64,000 bases of DNA from JAKVBH01 sp049800955 (lineage in GTDB: Bacteria; Pseudomonadota; Alphaproteobacteria; Rhodobacterales; Rhodobacteraceae), in contig NZ_JBNAGA010000001.1 of NCBI RefSeq assembly GCF_049800955.1, positions 62,001-126,000 of the forward strand, written 5' to 3'. Of this stretch, positions 43,233 through 51,526 are shown one piece after another (the stretch's first letter is position 1; the number at the start of each line of letters is the position of its first letter). Both the position numbers and the translations under genes were made by a program. The notes under the pieces were generated by a model. The model had not been told where the DNA came from, did not search any database, and saw nothing but the letters and a program-made list of their open reading frames with translations.

Positions 43233-44162
43233 ATGTCGCCAGTTCAGGACTTTGCTGAGGGTATGCGCCGCACGGAGACGCTCGCCATGATGCCTCGCAA
43301 ACTTTATCTCGGCCCCCTGACCGACAGTCGCCGGTGGGACAAGGTCACCCTTCGGCCGGACGATATCCTCGTGGTCACGCCGCCCAAATGCGGGACGACA
43401 TGGGCGCAAACCATCGTGGCCCTCTTGCTTTCGGGCGATCCGCAGATTGAGACGCAGCTGTCGGTCAAGATGCCATGGGTCGATATCCGGTTCCGTGAGA
43501 TTGACGAGGTCGCCGCAAGGCTCGAAGCCATGGCGCACCGCCGCTCGATGAAGAGCCACACGCCAATGGATGGCATCCCGTTTCACCCCGAGGCGCAATA
43601 CATCTGCGTCTTCCGGCACCCGTTGGATGCGCATTTTTCCTACCGCAACCATATCCGCAACAGCCCCCTGCGCTGGTTTGATCACTGGTTTCCCGAAGAC
43701 GACCCAGACGGCATCACGTTCCGCCGTTTTCTCGATGGCGGTGCTGAAGGCTATGACACCGACGTCATGCCGCTCGCGCATATCTTGCGGCATTACAAAG
43801 CCGCCAGAGCGCGCGCGGATCGCAGCAACGTGACGCTTTTGCACTACGCAGACATGACGCGGGATCTCGCGGGGATCTTTGCGCAATTGGCGCGCGTGCT
43901 GGACACGCCCCACGCGGAGGATCTCATGGCGCAGCTGATTGCCGTGGCGCGGTTCGACAACATGCAGCAAAACGCCGAACGCTTTGCGCCCTCTGGCGGT
44001 CAGGGTTTTTTCAAATCCGACCGTGCGTTCTTTGAGAGCGGTAGCAGCGGCAAATGGCAGGGCCAGCTCTCCGAGGCGGAGCTTGCGGCCTATGACGCAA
44101 TGATGGACGCCCATCTATCCGCCGAGGATCGCGCCTGGCTTGAATTTGGATCGCAGCAATAA
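43233..44162 (+). CDS. Cytosolic sulfotransferase
   Basis: 309 residues. The PAPS-binding loop TPPKCGTTW is at residues 49-57, the 3'-phosphate site FRHPLDAHFSYRNH at ~127, and the C-terminal substrate/PAPS region FFKSDRAFFESGSSGKWQGQLSE at ~265. It transfers sulfate from PAPS to a hydroxyl or amine of an unknown small molecule. The catalytic His is expected at KSHTP (~108). Divergent from the molybdenum hydroxylase pair; no other sulfotransferase-related gene is near. Confidence 0.9.
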   Translation: MSPVQDFAEGMRRTETLAMMPRKLYLGPLTDSRRWDKVTLRPDDILVVTPPKCGTTWAQTIVALLLSGDPQIETQLSVKMPWVDIRFREIDEVAARLEAMAHRRSMKSHTPMDGIPFHPEAQYICVFRHPLDAHFSYRNHIRNSPLRWFDHWFPEDDPDGITFRRFLDGGAEGYDTDVMPLAHILRHYKAARARADRSNVTLLHYADMTRDLAGIFAQLARVLDTPHAEDLMAQLIAVARFDNMQQNAERFAPSGGQGFFKSDRAFFESGSSGKWQGQLSEAELAAYDAMMDAHLSAEDRAWLEFGSQQ

Positions 44163-44171
44163 GCGGGCTGG

Positions 44172-44675
44172 TTAGCCCACCTGTGGCGCAAGTCTATAGA
44201 GTGCAAGCCCGGTCAGCAGGAGCGCCGCGCCGCTGGCCATGGTGCGTAGAAGGTTCCAGAATTGCCACGGGGCGGAGTAGCGGCGCCAGATGTCCTGCGC
44301 CATGGCCTCATCATCGGGAACAGTCACCTGCGCCAAGGCTTCATTGAGCGGCACATTGACGAGGACAGTGACGAGAAACGCGCCGACAAGATAGAGCGCT
44401 GCCGCCCCACCGAAGAGCAGCGCGGCGCTCAGTTGCCCTGATCGAAAGGCCACAAAAGAGGTCGTGCTCAGGAAAACAGGTGTCAGAAAGAAAGCCGGGA
44501 AGAATACGATGTTGCGCACTGAGGCATTCATGGCCTGCATCGCCTTGATCGCGACCTGTGGCGTCGTGTTGTCCAGCCCCCACATGGTGGAGCAGACCCA
44601 GGCATAAAAGAAGCCGAAGATCGCGCCGATACTGAGCAGCGAGATCATCGACAAGGGCAAGAGCATCCGGGTCAT
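44172..44675 (-). CDS. DUF1772 membrane protein
   Basis: 167 residues with four membrane helices (~8-27, 57-80, 83-108, 143-162) and the DUF1772 signature NVPLNEALAQ after the third helix, followed by the conserved WRRYSAPWQFWNLLRT. Members include anthrone-oxygenase-like proteins of fungi, but the bacterial function is not known. It is coupled (ATGA) to the gene upstream. Confidence 0.85.
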   Translation of the reverse strand: MTRMLLPLSMISLLSIGAIFGFFYAWVCSTMWGLDNTTPQVAIKAMQAMNASVRNIVFFPAFFLTPVFLSTTSFVAFRSGQLSAALLFGGAAALYLVGAFLVTVLVNVPLNEALAQVTVPDDEAMAQDIWRRYSAPWQFWNLLRTMASGAALLLTGLALYRLAPQVG

Positions 44676-45082
44676 TGCAGGCTTTCCTGCTGTAATCGGT
44701 GGGCGGGCAGGCTGGGGACTGCGGCGCGCAGCGTCGCGATGACAAGGCCAATGAGGCTTGCCGCCGCGATCTGTCCGAGAATGACTGCGGGCCAGATCAG
44801 ATTGAACTGCGCGTCGAAATACTTCTGCGGCCCAAAGGAGAGCAGCGCGAGGAGCGCGGCCAGAACCGCAAGGACCTGTCCGCTCCGGCTCGTCAAAGGT
44901 CCGATGATGATCGCGCCAAGCGCTATCGCCAGAGAGGCGCCCAGAAAAGGTGCGATGCCAAAGAGGGGCGTGCGTAGGGGAGGGTGCGGGTCCACATCAG
45001 CGTAAAGGGCGGACAGCATGATCCCTTGCAAAACGATCAAGGCCGCAAGCGCGGCGAGGGCATGACGGTTGGTCTGGGACAT
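44672..45082 (-). CDS. Small four-helix membrane protein
   Basis: 136 residues from ATG 45082, chosen because GGAG lies 8 nt upstream. Four hydrophobic helices (~6-27, 40-60, 64-84, 92-118). No family was recognised with certainty. It is first in a two-gene operon with the DUF1772 protein. Immediately upstream lie two copies of a 16-bp palindrome, so it is probably tightly regulated. Confidence 0.75.
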   Translation of the reverse strand: MSQTNRHALAALAALIVLQGIMLSALYADVDPHPPLRTPLFGIAPFLGASLAIALGAIIIGPLTSRSGQVLAVLAALLALLSFGPQKYFDAQFNLIWPAVILGQIAAASLIGLVIATLRAAVPSLPAHRLQQESLQ

Positions 45083-45097
45083 TTCATTCTCCATAGG

Positions 45098-45138
45098 CGT
45101 AATTGAATTTACGATTAAAATGCGTAATGTGCTTTACG
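45098..45138. promoter_or_regulatory. Two tandem 16-bp palindromic operators (CGTAA-N6-TTACG)
   Basis: Site 1 is CGTAATTGAATTTACG (45098-45113) and site 2 is CGTAATGTGCTTTACG (45123-45138). Both have identical CGTAA/TTACG arms with a 6-nt centre, 25 bp apart. They lie 16 bp upstream of the 45082 start, in an AT-rich promoter area, as expected for a repressor. Confidence 0.8.
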
Positions 45139-45423
45139 GAAGCTGTCAAGGGGCCTGAGGGCTGGGTGCCAGGCGGGTGAGGCATTGGGCCGCGCTACGC
45201 TTGGCTTGGGGCCAGTGCGTGAGGCTGTAGCCCTTGTCAGATAGCCTTTGCAGGACGCGCGAAACCGGGTTGAGCTCCATGAACGCGGGCGCGGAACCGG
45301 GAACTGTAAATTCCGACTTAATTTGTCAGGTTGACATATCCGACTGTTTCGCTAGGCTTTTCATGTCAAGCCACCCGAATTTGCGCAGGGAAGCCCGACA
45401 CATCGATATGTGAGGACCTGCCA
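45139..45423. other. Promoter region of the small-ORF/imelysin operon
   Basis: About 285 bp without a gene. The right end contains a candidate sigma70 promoter (TTGACA at 45331-45336, TAGGCT/AGGCTT at ~45353-45359) and an overlapping palindrome TGTCA-N3-TGACA (45324-45336). The left part has no recognisable feature. Confidence 0.5.
45324..45336. promoter_or_regulatory. Palindrome TGTCAGGTTGACA overlapping a -35 box
   Basis: The 13-bp site has perfect 5-nt arms around a 3-nt centre and includes TTGACA (45331-45336), which could be the -35 box of the promoter for the small ORFs and imelysin operon. Binding here would block transcription. Confidence 0.5.
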
Positions 45424-45609
45424 ATGCACCCGAGTACCACACCCCACAGCCGCACGCGCGCGCCCCGCCACACCCCTCGTGTGCGGCAAGCCGATCGCTT
45501 CGAATGCCTCGTGGCGGCCTCTGAGGTCGACGAGATCTGTCCAATCTGGATCATCGACAGGTTTGAAGAGCAAAGCACGCTTGAAGACGTACGGAGGGCG
45601 GAGCCATGA
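45424..45609 (+). CDS. Small protein of unknown function, first in the imelysin operon
   Basis: 61 residues from ATG 45424, with TGAGGA about 7 nt upstream. An arginine/histidine-rich start (SRTRAPRHTPRVRQADRFE) is followed by an acidic helical half (CLVAASEVDEICPIWIIDRFEEQSTLEDVRRAEP) with two cysteines. No homology is recognised. Its stop overlaps the next ATG as ATGA, and that gene in turn overlaps the third; two successive ATGA junctions make a real operon likely. Confidence 0.55.
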   Translation: MHPSTTPHSRTRAPRHTPRVRQADRFECLVAASEVDEICPIWIIDRFEEQSTLEDVRRAEP

Positions 45610-45764
45610 GTGTGCAAGGACTGCCTGCCCCTCGCGTGCCGCGCTTTGGACGCCCGGCCAATTCTGACCGTGGCCTGTCTTGCGACAATGCAAGGCCCCG
45701 CATTGCACTGGGCCAATCGGAAGACGCGCGCCGTCGCACGCGCCCTGTCGGTGCGATCCGATGA
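45606..45764 (+). CDS. Very small Arg/Pro-rich protein, second in the imelysin operon
   Basis: 52 residues beginning MSVQGLPAPRVPRFGRPANS. The start overlaps the upstream stop (ATGA, 45606-45609) and its own stop overlaps the next start (ATGA, 45761-45764), so it is embedded between two coupled genes. It has no recognisable domain. Without the junctions it would not be called; with them it is plausible. Confidence 0.45.
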   Translation: MSVQGLPAPRVPRFGRPANSDRGLSCDNARPRIALGQSEDARRRTRPVGAIR

Positions 45765-46243
45765 CCCAGAACACCCAAAACCGGGGTGGGGCCGCCGTGG
45801 GTGTTGTCTCCGATCTGGACAGCATTGAAGCGGCCTCCGTGATCTATCTGCGCCTGTGGTTCGATGGACCAGACGCTCAGGCCAAGGTCTGGAATGACTT
45901 TGCCGCGTCCCTTGGGTCCGACCAGGGCCGTGTGGCGCTGCGATCTTTCGAGACCCTGTGCTCGCTATGCGCGCGCCATGGCCGCAGACCGCTGATGCGG
46001 CATTCGGTGCAATGCGCCTGCGTGGGCGCGGATGAGGCCTGCTTTGCGCATTTCATCGCGACGGCAGCCACGGGCGAGCGCGAAGATGCAATGCTGCTCG
46101 CCTCGCTCATCGTCCGGGCAGATGTCACGCCGCTTGTCGCATCTCTGGCCACCGATGTCGGGCTGGCCTTCAAACGTATGCGCCTGAGCGCACCGCGCCA
46201 AATGAGTGCGCAAGATCAAACACAGCCAAGAACACTACACTAA
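45761..46243 (+). CDS. Protein of unknown function upstream of imelysin
   Basis: 160 residues from ATG 45761, the start inside the ATGA junction. The sequence is soluble and helical, with a cysteine cluster (ETLCSLCARHG ... HSVQCACVGADEACF) that could bind metal. No family is recognised by eye. It lies 14 bp before the imelysin gene, so it should share its regulation. Confidence 0.68.
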   Translation: MTQNTQNRGGAAVGVVSDLDSIEAASVIYLRLWFDGPDAQAKVWNDFAASLGSDQGRVALRSFETLCSLCARHGRRPLMRHSVQCACVGADEACFAHFIATAATGEREDAMLLASLIVRADVTPLVASLATDVGLAFKRMRLSAPRQMSAQDQTQPRTLH

Positions 46244-46257
46244 AAGGGAACAGTGAC

Positions 46258-47532
46258 ATGACAGTGATTTCACAGGTCAAACCAATCGCGGCGACAGCCA
46301 TCGCCCTGGCTCTGGCGATGCCCGCCTTTGCCGCCTCGCCAGAAGAGGTTCTGGAGACCTATGCCAATATTGCCGAGGCCAATTACACCGACAGCCTGAT
46401 CACGGCTCAGCGACTGCAAGGCGCGGTCACGACGCTGATCGCGGACCCATCCGCCGAAAACCTGACCGCGGCCCGCGCCGCTTGGCTGGCCGCACGCGTG
46501 CCGTACCAGCAAACTGAGGTCTTCCGCTTCGGCAATGCCATCGTCGACGATTGGGAGGGCAAGGTGAACGCCTGGCCGTTGGACGAAGGGCTGATCGACT
46601 ATGTGGACGCCTCCTATGGCGGCCCGTCTGACGAAAACGCCTTTGCCGCGCTCAACGTCATCGCAAACCCGACCTTCACGCTTTCCGGGCAAGACATCGA
46701 TGCAACAACCATCACGCCTGCGCTTCTCGAAGACACTCTGCAAGAGGCGGATGGTGTCGAGGCCAATGTGGCCACGGGCTATCACGCCATCGAATTCCTG
46801 CTCTGGGGGCAGGATCTGAACGGCCACGGTGATGGTGCCGACGATCGGCCCTGGACAGATTACGCGCAGGGCGATGCCTGCACGAATGGCAATTGTGACC
46901 GTCGGGCCGAGTATCTGAATGCCGCGACCGATCTTCTGGTCGCTGACCTGGAATACATGGCTGGCGCCTGGGCCAGCCGCGGCGAAGCCCGCACAGTGCT
47001 GATGTCGAACGCGGATGCAGGGATCTCCTCCATCCTGACGGGTATGGGCTCGCTCTCGTATGGGGAAACAGCCGGTGAGCGGATGCGGCTCGGCGTGATG
47101 CTCAATGACCCTGAAGAAGAGCATTCCTGCTTTTCCGACAACACCCACAATGATCATTACTACAACGGCATAGGCATCCAGAATGTCTACCTCGGGGAAT
47201 ACATCCGTCTGGATGGCACAACGGTCACCGGCCCGTCACTGTCTGATCTCGTGGCCAAGACCGACGCGGCGCTGGATGCAGAAATGCAGGGCAAGTTGAG
47301 CGATGCCGTCATGGCCCTGGGCCGCATCAAGATCGCGGCGGAGGCAGGCTTTGCCTATGATCAGATGCTGGAGCGCGGCAACGCCGGGGGAGAGGCGCTG
47401 ATCATGGGCGGGGTGAACGGGTTGATCGATCAGACCCGTTCCATCGAGCGGGTTATTGCAGCTCTTGGCGTGGATGGCGTCGGGATTGAGGGGTCAGACT
47501 CGCTTGATGATCCAGAGGCGGTTTTCCAGTAG
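46258..47532 (+). CDS. Imelysin-family periplasmic protein (IrpA-like)
   Basis: 424 residues. A signal peptide (residues 1-25, IALALAMPAFAA) and the imelysin fold with GYHAIE (174-179) of the GxHxxE motif, which is thought to bind metal. Sequence features such as WLAARVPYQQTEVFRFGNAIVDDWEGKVNAWPLDEGLIDYVD and YNGIGIQNVYLGEYIRLDG belong to the iron-regulated IrpA type. These proteins are linked to iron acquisition. First in a run with a di-haem protein, a second imelysin and a DUF1513 protein. Confidence 0.94.
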   Translation: MTVISQVKPIAATAIALALAMPAFAASPEEVLETYANIAEANYTDSLITAQRLQGAVTTLIADPSAENLTAARAAWLAARVPYQQTEVFRFGNAIVDDWEGKVNAWPLDEGLIDYVDASYGGPSDENAFAALNVIANPTFTLSGQDIDATTITPALLEDTLQEADGVEANVATGYHAIEFLLWGQDLNGHGDGADDRPWTDYAQGDACTNGNCDRRAEYLNAATDLLVADLEYMAGAWASRGEARTVLMSNADAGISSILTGMGSLSYGETAGERMRLGVMLNDPEEEHSCFSDNTHNDHYYNGIGIQNVYLGEYIRLDGTTVTGPSLSDLVAKTDAALDAEMQGKLSDAVMALGRIKIAAEAGFAYDQMLERGNAGGEALIMGGVNGLIDQTRSIERVIAALGVDGVGIEGSDSLDDPEAVFQ

Positions 47533-47588
47533 GGTTCACCGCTCTCAAGGTGCTGCCTTCGACCGAGGCGGCACCCTCGCAAGACCCT

Positions 47589-47616
47589 GATACGCCCCTG
47601 TGCTTAGGGGCGTATC
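47589..47616 (+). other. Perfect 10-bp stem-loop in the imelysin/DUF1111 intergenic region
   Basis: GATACGCCCC (47589-47598) and GGGGCGTATC (47607-47616) form a stem with an 8-nt loop, followed by GCCGCG without a T run. A second imperfect GGTGCTGCC/AGGCGGCACC hairpin lies at about 47549-47577. They lie before the ATG at 47649 and could modulate downstream expression or act as a processing site. Confidence 0.75.
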
Positions 47617-47648
47617 GCCGCGTTTCTCTTTGCTCGAAAGCCGTTGCC

Positions 47649-49202
47649 ATGGCCTCCAAATCTCTCCTCCTTGGTCTCGCCGCCACCTGTGCCACCCCCT
47701 TCGCCGTCTTCGCCGAAACCCCATCGCCCTGGGCGCATCTGGGCGATCCGCACCTCTCCATCGTGCCCCGCACCGCCGAGGAAGCCGACCGCATCGCCCG
47801 TGTCACGACCCCGACCGACGATTTCAGCGCGGCCCAAAAGTTCGAAGAGCGCTCCGCCGGGGCCGCCACAGTGCGCGTGCTCTCCGACAGCAACGCCTTC
47901 TCGCTGCCCTCGGGCAACGTCACGTTCGAGGATGAATTGCAGTTCAAGCTCGGCAATGGCCTGTTTCGCAAGCTTTGGGTGTCCTCGCCCGCGTCCACCC
48001 TGGCCTCCGACGGGCTGGGCCCGCTTTTCAATGCGCGCTCCTGTCAGCGCTGCCACATCAAGGACGGGCGCGGCCACCCGCCTGAGAACGAGGATGATAC
48101 GGCTATCTCGATGTTCCTGCGCGTGTCGATCATGGACCCTGATGGCGTGCCGGATGATGCGCGCGTGGCCGAGATCGCCGATTACATCGCCACCCTGCCG
48201 GACCCGACCTATGGCACCCAGTTGCAGGATTTCGCCGTGCAGGGGCATGCGTCGGAATACACGCTCGGCATCACCTACGAAGAAGAAATTGTAACGCTGG
48301 CAGACGGCACGGAGGTCTCCCTGCGTCACCCGACCTATACCGCGGACAATCTCGGCTACGGCCCCCTCGCTGCGGGCGCGATGCTCTCGCCCCGGGTGGC
48401 GCCTCAGATGATCGGGCTTGGTTTGCTGGAGGCCATTCCCGCCGCTGACATTCTTGCGCAGGCGGATCCCGAGGATCTGGACGGCGATGGCATTTCCGGC
48501 CGCCCGAATGTCGTCTGGTCGGTCGAGTATGACCAACCCATGCTGGGCCGCTTTGGCCTGAAGGCGGGCAACCCTACGATCATGCAACAATCGGCGGGGG
48601 CCTTTGCGGGTGATATCGGCATCTCCAATCCGCTCTTTCCGGCGGGCGCGGGCGAATGCACCGCCAAGCAGGCCCTGTGTCAGGACGCGATCCACGGCAA
48701 TGACGCCGCGCGCGGCACGGAGATTGACGCCGAAGGCATGGACCTCGTGACCTTCTACAGCCGCAACCTCGGTGTGCCCGCACGGCGCGATGTGAATGAC
48801 CCGCAGGTGCTGCGGGGCAAGGAGGTGTTTTACACGACGGGATGTGTCTCCTGCCACACGCCCAGCTACGTGACGCACCGGCTGGACAATCAGCCCGAAC
48901 AGAGCTTCCAGCTTATTTGGCCCTACACCGACCTGCTGCTGCACGACATGGGGCCGGGGCTGGCCGATAACCGCCCCGAGGCCCGCGCGACGGGCCGGGA
49001 GTGGCGCACGCCGCCGCTTTGGGGCATCGGCCTGACCGAGCAGGTCAGCGGCCATAGCTATTTCCTGCATGACGGCCGCGCGCGCTCGCTTCTGGAGGCG
49101 GTCTTGTGGCATGGGGGCGAAGCCCAGCCGCAGCGCGATGCCGTGGTGGGAATGGACACAGCTGATCGTGAAGCGCTTTTGGTCTTTCTGGAGAGCCTAT
49201 GA
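47649..49202 (+). CDS. Di-haem DUF1111 thiol-oxidoreductase-like protein
   Basis: 517 residues from ATG 47649, selected because a signal peptide follows (SKSLLLGLAATCATPFAVFA). Two CxxCH haem c motifs: CQRCH (132-136) and CVSCH (from ~399). The family (DUF1111) is related to bacterial di-haem cytochrome c peroxidases and is often found next to imelysin genes in iron or redox loci. A late methionine/histidine region (HDMGPGLADNRPEARATGREWRTPPLWGIGLT) is conserved in the family. It overlaps the second imelysin gene by 4 bp (ATGA). Confidence 0.92.
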   Translation: MASKSLLLGLAATCATPFAVFAETPSPWAHLGDPHLSIVPRTAEEADRIARVTTPTDDFSAAQKFEERSAGAATVRVLSDSNAFSLPSGNVTFEDELQFKLGNGLFRKLWVSSPASTLASDGLGPLFNARSCQRCHIKDGRGHPPENEDDTAISMFLRVSIMDPDGVPDDARVAEIADYIATLPDPTYGTQLQDFAVQGHASEYTLGITYEEEIVTLADGTEVSLRHPTYTADNLGYGPLAAGAMLSPRVAPQMIGLGLLEAIPAADILAQADPEDLDGDGISGRPNVVWSVEYDQPMLGRFGLKAGNPTIMQQSAGAFAGDIGISNPLFPAGAGECTAKQALCQDAIHGNDAARGTEIDAEGMDLVTFYSRNLGVPARRDVNDPQVLRGKEVFYTTGCVSCHTPSYVTHRLDNQPEQSFQLIWPYTDLLLHDMGPGLADNRPEARATGREWRTPPLWGIGLTEQVSGHSYFLHDGRARSLLEAVLWHGGEAQPQRDAVVGMDTADREALLVFLESL

Positions 49203-50206
49203 GACGTATTATCCTTGCAGCGGCCCTGACCTGTGCTCCTGTCGTCGTGGCAGCTGCGCCTTCGATCACAGAGATTATCGACGGGCACATCCTGCCACGC
49301 TTCGAGGCTCTTGCCGTTACCTCAAAGGCGCTCTCGGATGCCGCGATGCAGACCTGTGATCCAACCTCGGATAGTCTGCGCATCGCCTATGGCGCAGCTT
49401 TTGATGCCTGGATATCCGCGTCGCATTTGCGGTTCGGGCCGACCGAGGTCGATGACCGTGCCTTTGCGCTGGCGTTCTGGCCTGACAGTCGCGGGGCCAC
49501 GCCACGCGCGCTGGCCGCGCTGATCGCCGCTGAAGATCCCATCGGCCATGACCCCGCAGCCTATGCCGATGTCTCCATCGCGGCCCGTGGGTTCTACGCG
49601 ATGGAGTTTCTGCTCTATGATGACGATCTGATGCAGATGGGCACAGCGGCCTATCGCTGTACGCTTGTCCAAACCATGGCCGCGGACATCGCAGCCACCT
49701 CCAGAGCAATCCACGAGGACTGGCAGAGCAATCATGCACAGGTCCTCCTGCTGCCCGGTCCAAACGCGACCTACCGCAGCGAAGACGAAGTCCTGCAGGA
49801 GTTTTTGCGCGCCTTGAGCATGGGGTTACAGTTCACCCATGACAGCCGCCTCGGTCGCCCCCTGGGCACGTATGATCGTCCGCGACCAACACGGGCCGAG
49901 GCCCGCAGGTCCCAACGCTCCGCATCACATGTCGCGCTGAGCCTGTCGTCCTTACGGGACCTCGCCGCCTCTCTTGCCGTGTCCGATACCGCTCTGTCAG
50001 ACGCGCTTGATCGCCAGTTCGCGACGGCTCTCAACAGGCTCGCGGCGCTTGAGGACCCCACCTTCGCAGGCGTTGCCGACCCGCAAGCGCGCCTGAAGAT
50101 CGAAGTGATCCAGCAAAGCATTGGCGCGATCCGCACCATTGTGCAAACCGAGTTGGGGCCAAAGCTGGGCGTCGCGGCAGGATTTAATGCTCTGGATGGA
50201 GACTGA
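49199..50206 (+). CDS. Imelysin-family protein, second copy, metal motif altered
   Basis: 335 residues with a signal peptide (RRIILAAALTCAPVVVAA). The imelysin core WISASHLRFGPTE...FALAFWPDSRG...FYAMEFLLYDDD is clear, but the GxHxxE motif reads GFYAME (131-136), with His replaced by Tyr. The metal site may therefore be lost or changed. It overlaps the DUF1111 gene (ATGA) and is followed 1 bp later by the DUF1513 gene. It is shorter than the first imelysin. Confidence 0.88.
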   Translation: MRRIILAAALTCAPVVVAAAPSITEIIDGHILPRFEALAVTSKALSDAAMQTCDPTSDSLRIAYGAAFDAWISASHLRFGPTEVDDRAFALAFWPDSRGATPRALAALIAAEDPIGHDPAAYADVSIAARGFYAMEFLLYDDDLMQMGTAAYRCTLVQTMAADIAATSRAIHEDWQSNHAQVLLLPGPNATYRSEDEVLQEFLRALSMGLQFTHDSRLGRPLGTYDRPRPTRAEARRSQRSASHVALSLSSLRDLAASLAVSDTALSDALDRQFATALNRLAALEDPTFAGVADPQARLKIEVIQQSIGAIRTIVQTELGPKLGVAAGFNALDGD

Positions 50207-50207
50207 C

Positions 50208-51281
50208 ATGCAGGCGGGGCGCCGTCAGTTTATCGCCGGGCTTTTGGCAACCGGGCTTGCCCCGACCCCATCCTGGGCGGATGTGGGCTCGCCCGCGTTC
50301 CTCTCCGCCGCCGCCTTGTCCGATGGGCGCTACGCCTTGTGCGGGATTGATGACGCTCTGAACATCACATTCCAACGGCCGCTCCCGGCGCGGGGCCACG
50401 CGGCGGCGGCCCATCCCACGCGACCCGAGGCCGTTGCCTTTGCCAGACGCCCGGGCACCTTCGCTTGCGTTGTAGACTGCACCACAGGCGTTCAAAAGGC
50501 GATGCTGAAGGCCCCTGAAGGCCGCCATTTCTACGGCCATGGCGCGTTCTCCGAAGAGGGAAGCCTGCTCTACACAACCGAGAACGACTACGAGGCGGGC
50601 CGTGGATGTATCGGCGTTTGGGATGTAGCTGCGGGATATGCCCGTATCGATGAATGGGACAGTGGCGGCATCGGCCCCCATGACATCAGGCGCTTGCCCG
50701 GAACGGACAGGCTGGTTGTGGCCAATGGAGGGATCGACACACATCCCGCCTCCGGGCGCACCAAGCTGAATATCGCGACCATGACACCCAATCTGACATA
50801 TATCGAGCAGGGCCGTATCGCGCAGACCGTTGCATTGCCACCCGCGATGCACAGAAACTCGATCCGGCACCTCGCGCTCAGCCAAGGTGGCGATGTGGCC
50901 TGCGGCATGCAGTGGCAGGGCGAGGGCACCCCTCCGGGTTTGGTGGCACATCACCGCTTTGGTGGACAGCTTAACATCTTGCGCGCCGCGCCAGACGAGC
51001 ATCGCACCATGCGAGGATATATCGGGAGCCTTGCCTTCTCCGAGGACAACAAAACGATTGCCGCAACGTCGCCGCGGGGCGGTCTGGTCCAATTCTACGA
51101 CGTGGCGTCGTCCCGTTTGGTTGGCACCCACAGTCTGCCGGACGTCTGTGGCATCGCCCCCGCAAAGGGGGGCTTCCTGCTCACATCGGGCACAGGCCAT
51201 CTTGTCCACCTCGCGTCTGCTGGTGAACAGGTGATCCGGCAGGGAGGTGTCCGGTGGGACAATCATCTGGTCGTCATCTAG
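50208..51281 (+). CDS. DUF1513 periplasmic protein (Tat-exported beta-propeller)
   Basis: 357 residues from ATG 50208, with GGATGGAG upstream. A twin-arginine signal (GRRQFIAGLLATGLAPTPSWA) is at the N terminus. The rest has the beta-propeller-like blocks of DUF1513 (GHAAAAHPTRPEAVAFARRPG; HGAFSEEGSLLYTTENDYEAGRGCIGVWD; GPHDIRRLPGTDRLVVANGGIDTHP). DUF1513 genes are regularly found at the end of imelysin/DUF1111 operons. Function unknown; a role in periplasmic iron or haem handling is inferred from context. It is the last gene before the island. Confidence 0.9.
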   Translation: MQAGRRQFIAGLLATGLAPTPSWADVGSPAFLSAAALSDGRYALCGIDDALNITFQRPLPARGHAAAAHPTRPEAVAFARRPGTFACVVDCTTGVQKAMLKAPEGRHFYGHGAFSEEGSLLYTTENDYEAGRGCIGVWDVAAGYARIDEWDSGGIGPHDIRRLPGTDRLVVANGGIDTHPASGRTKLNIATMTPNLTYIEQGRIAQTVALPPAMHRNSIRHLALSQGGDVACGMQWQGEGTPPGLVAHHRFGGQLNILRAAPDEHRTMRGYIGSLAFSEDNKTIAATSPRGGLVQFYDVASSRLVGTHSLPDVCGIAPAKGGFLLTSGTGHLVHLASAGEQVIRQGGVRWDNHLVVI

Positions 51282-51489
51282 CTCGGCCGCCAAGGGGTTG
51301 ATCCGGTGATAGGACACCATTCAAATGACCCAGAGCGGTCGCGCTAAACTCAAAGGAATGCCCGAACACGCAAGCGCGCGTGCCTACCAACCGGCTACTG
51401 AGATGAAATGAAAGCCCGAGCCCAGGGTGGACAGACGTAAAAACCTCGTCGGGATTACGATCCGTTGCAGCCAATAAAGAGAATGAAAG

Positions 51490-51505
51490 TGGTGCCCCCA
51501 CACGG
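51490..51505 (-). other. Probable attachment-site fragment: tRNA 3' end
   Basis: On the minus strand 51505-51490 reads CCGTGTGGGGGCACCA, the form of a tRNA T-stem strand, acceptor strand and CCA. The 5' part of a tRNA is missing next to it: the sequence before (CAGTAGTTCAGTG) does not pair with the T stem. Such a fragment beside an integrase gene is what a tRNA-targeted island leaves at its chromosomal border. The window contains no intact copy. Confidence 0.5.
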
Positions 51506-51526
51506 CACTGAACTACTGTTTCCTTG

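Noticed and set aside
47604..49112. Minus-strand open frame antisense to the DUF1111 gene
   Set aside because: The sense frame has signal peptide, both haem motifs and family residues; the antisense has none.
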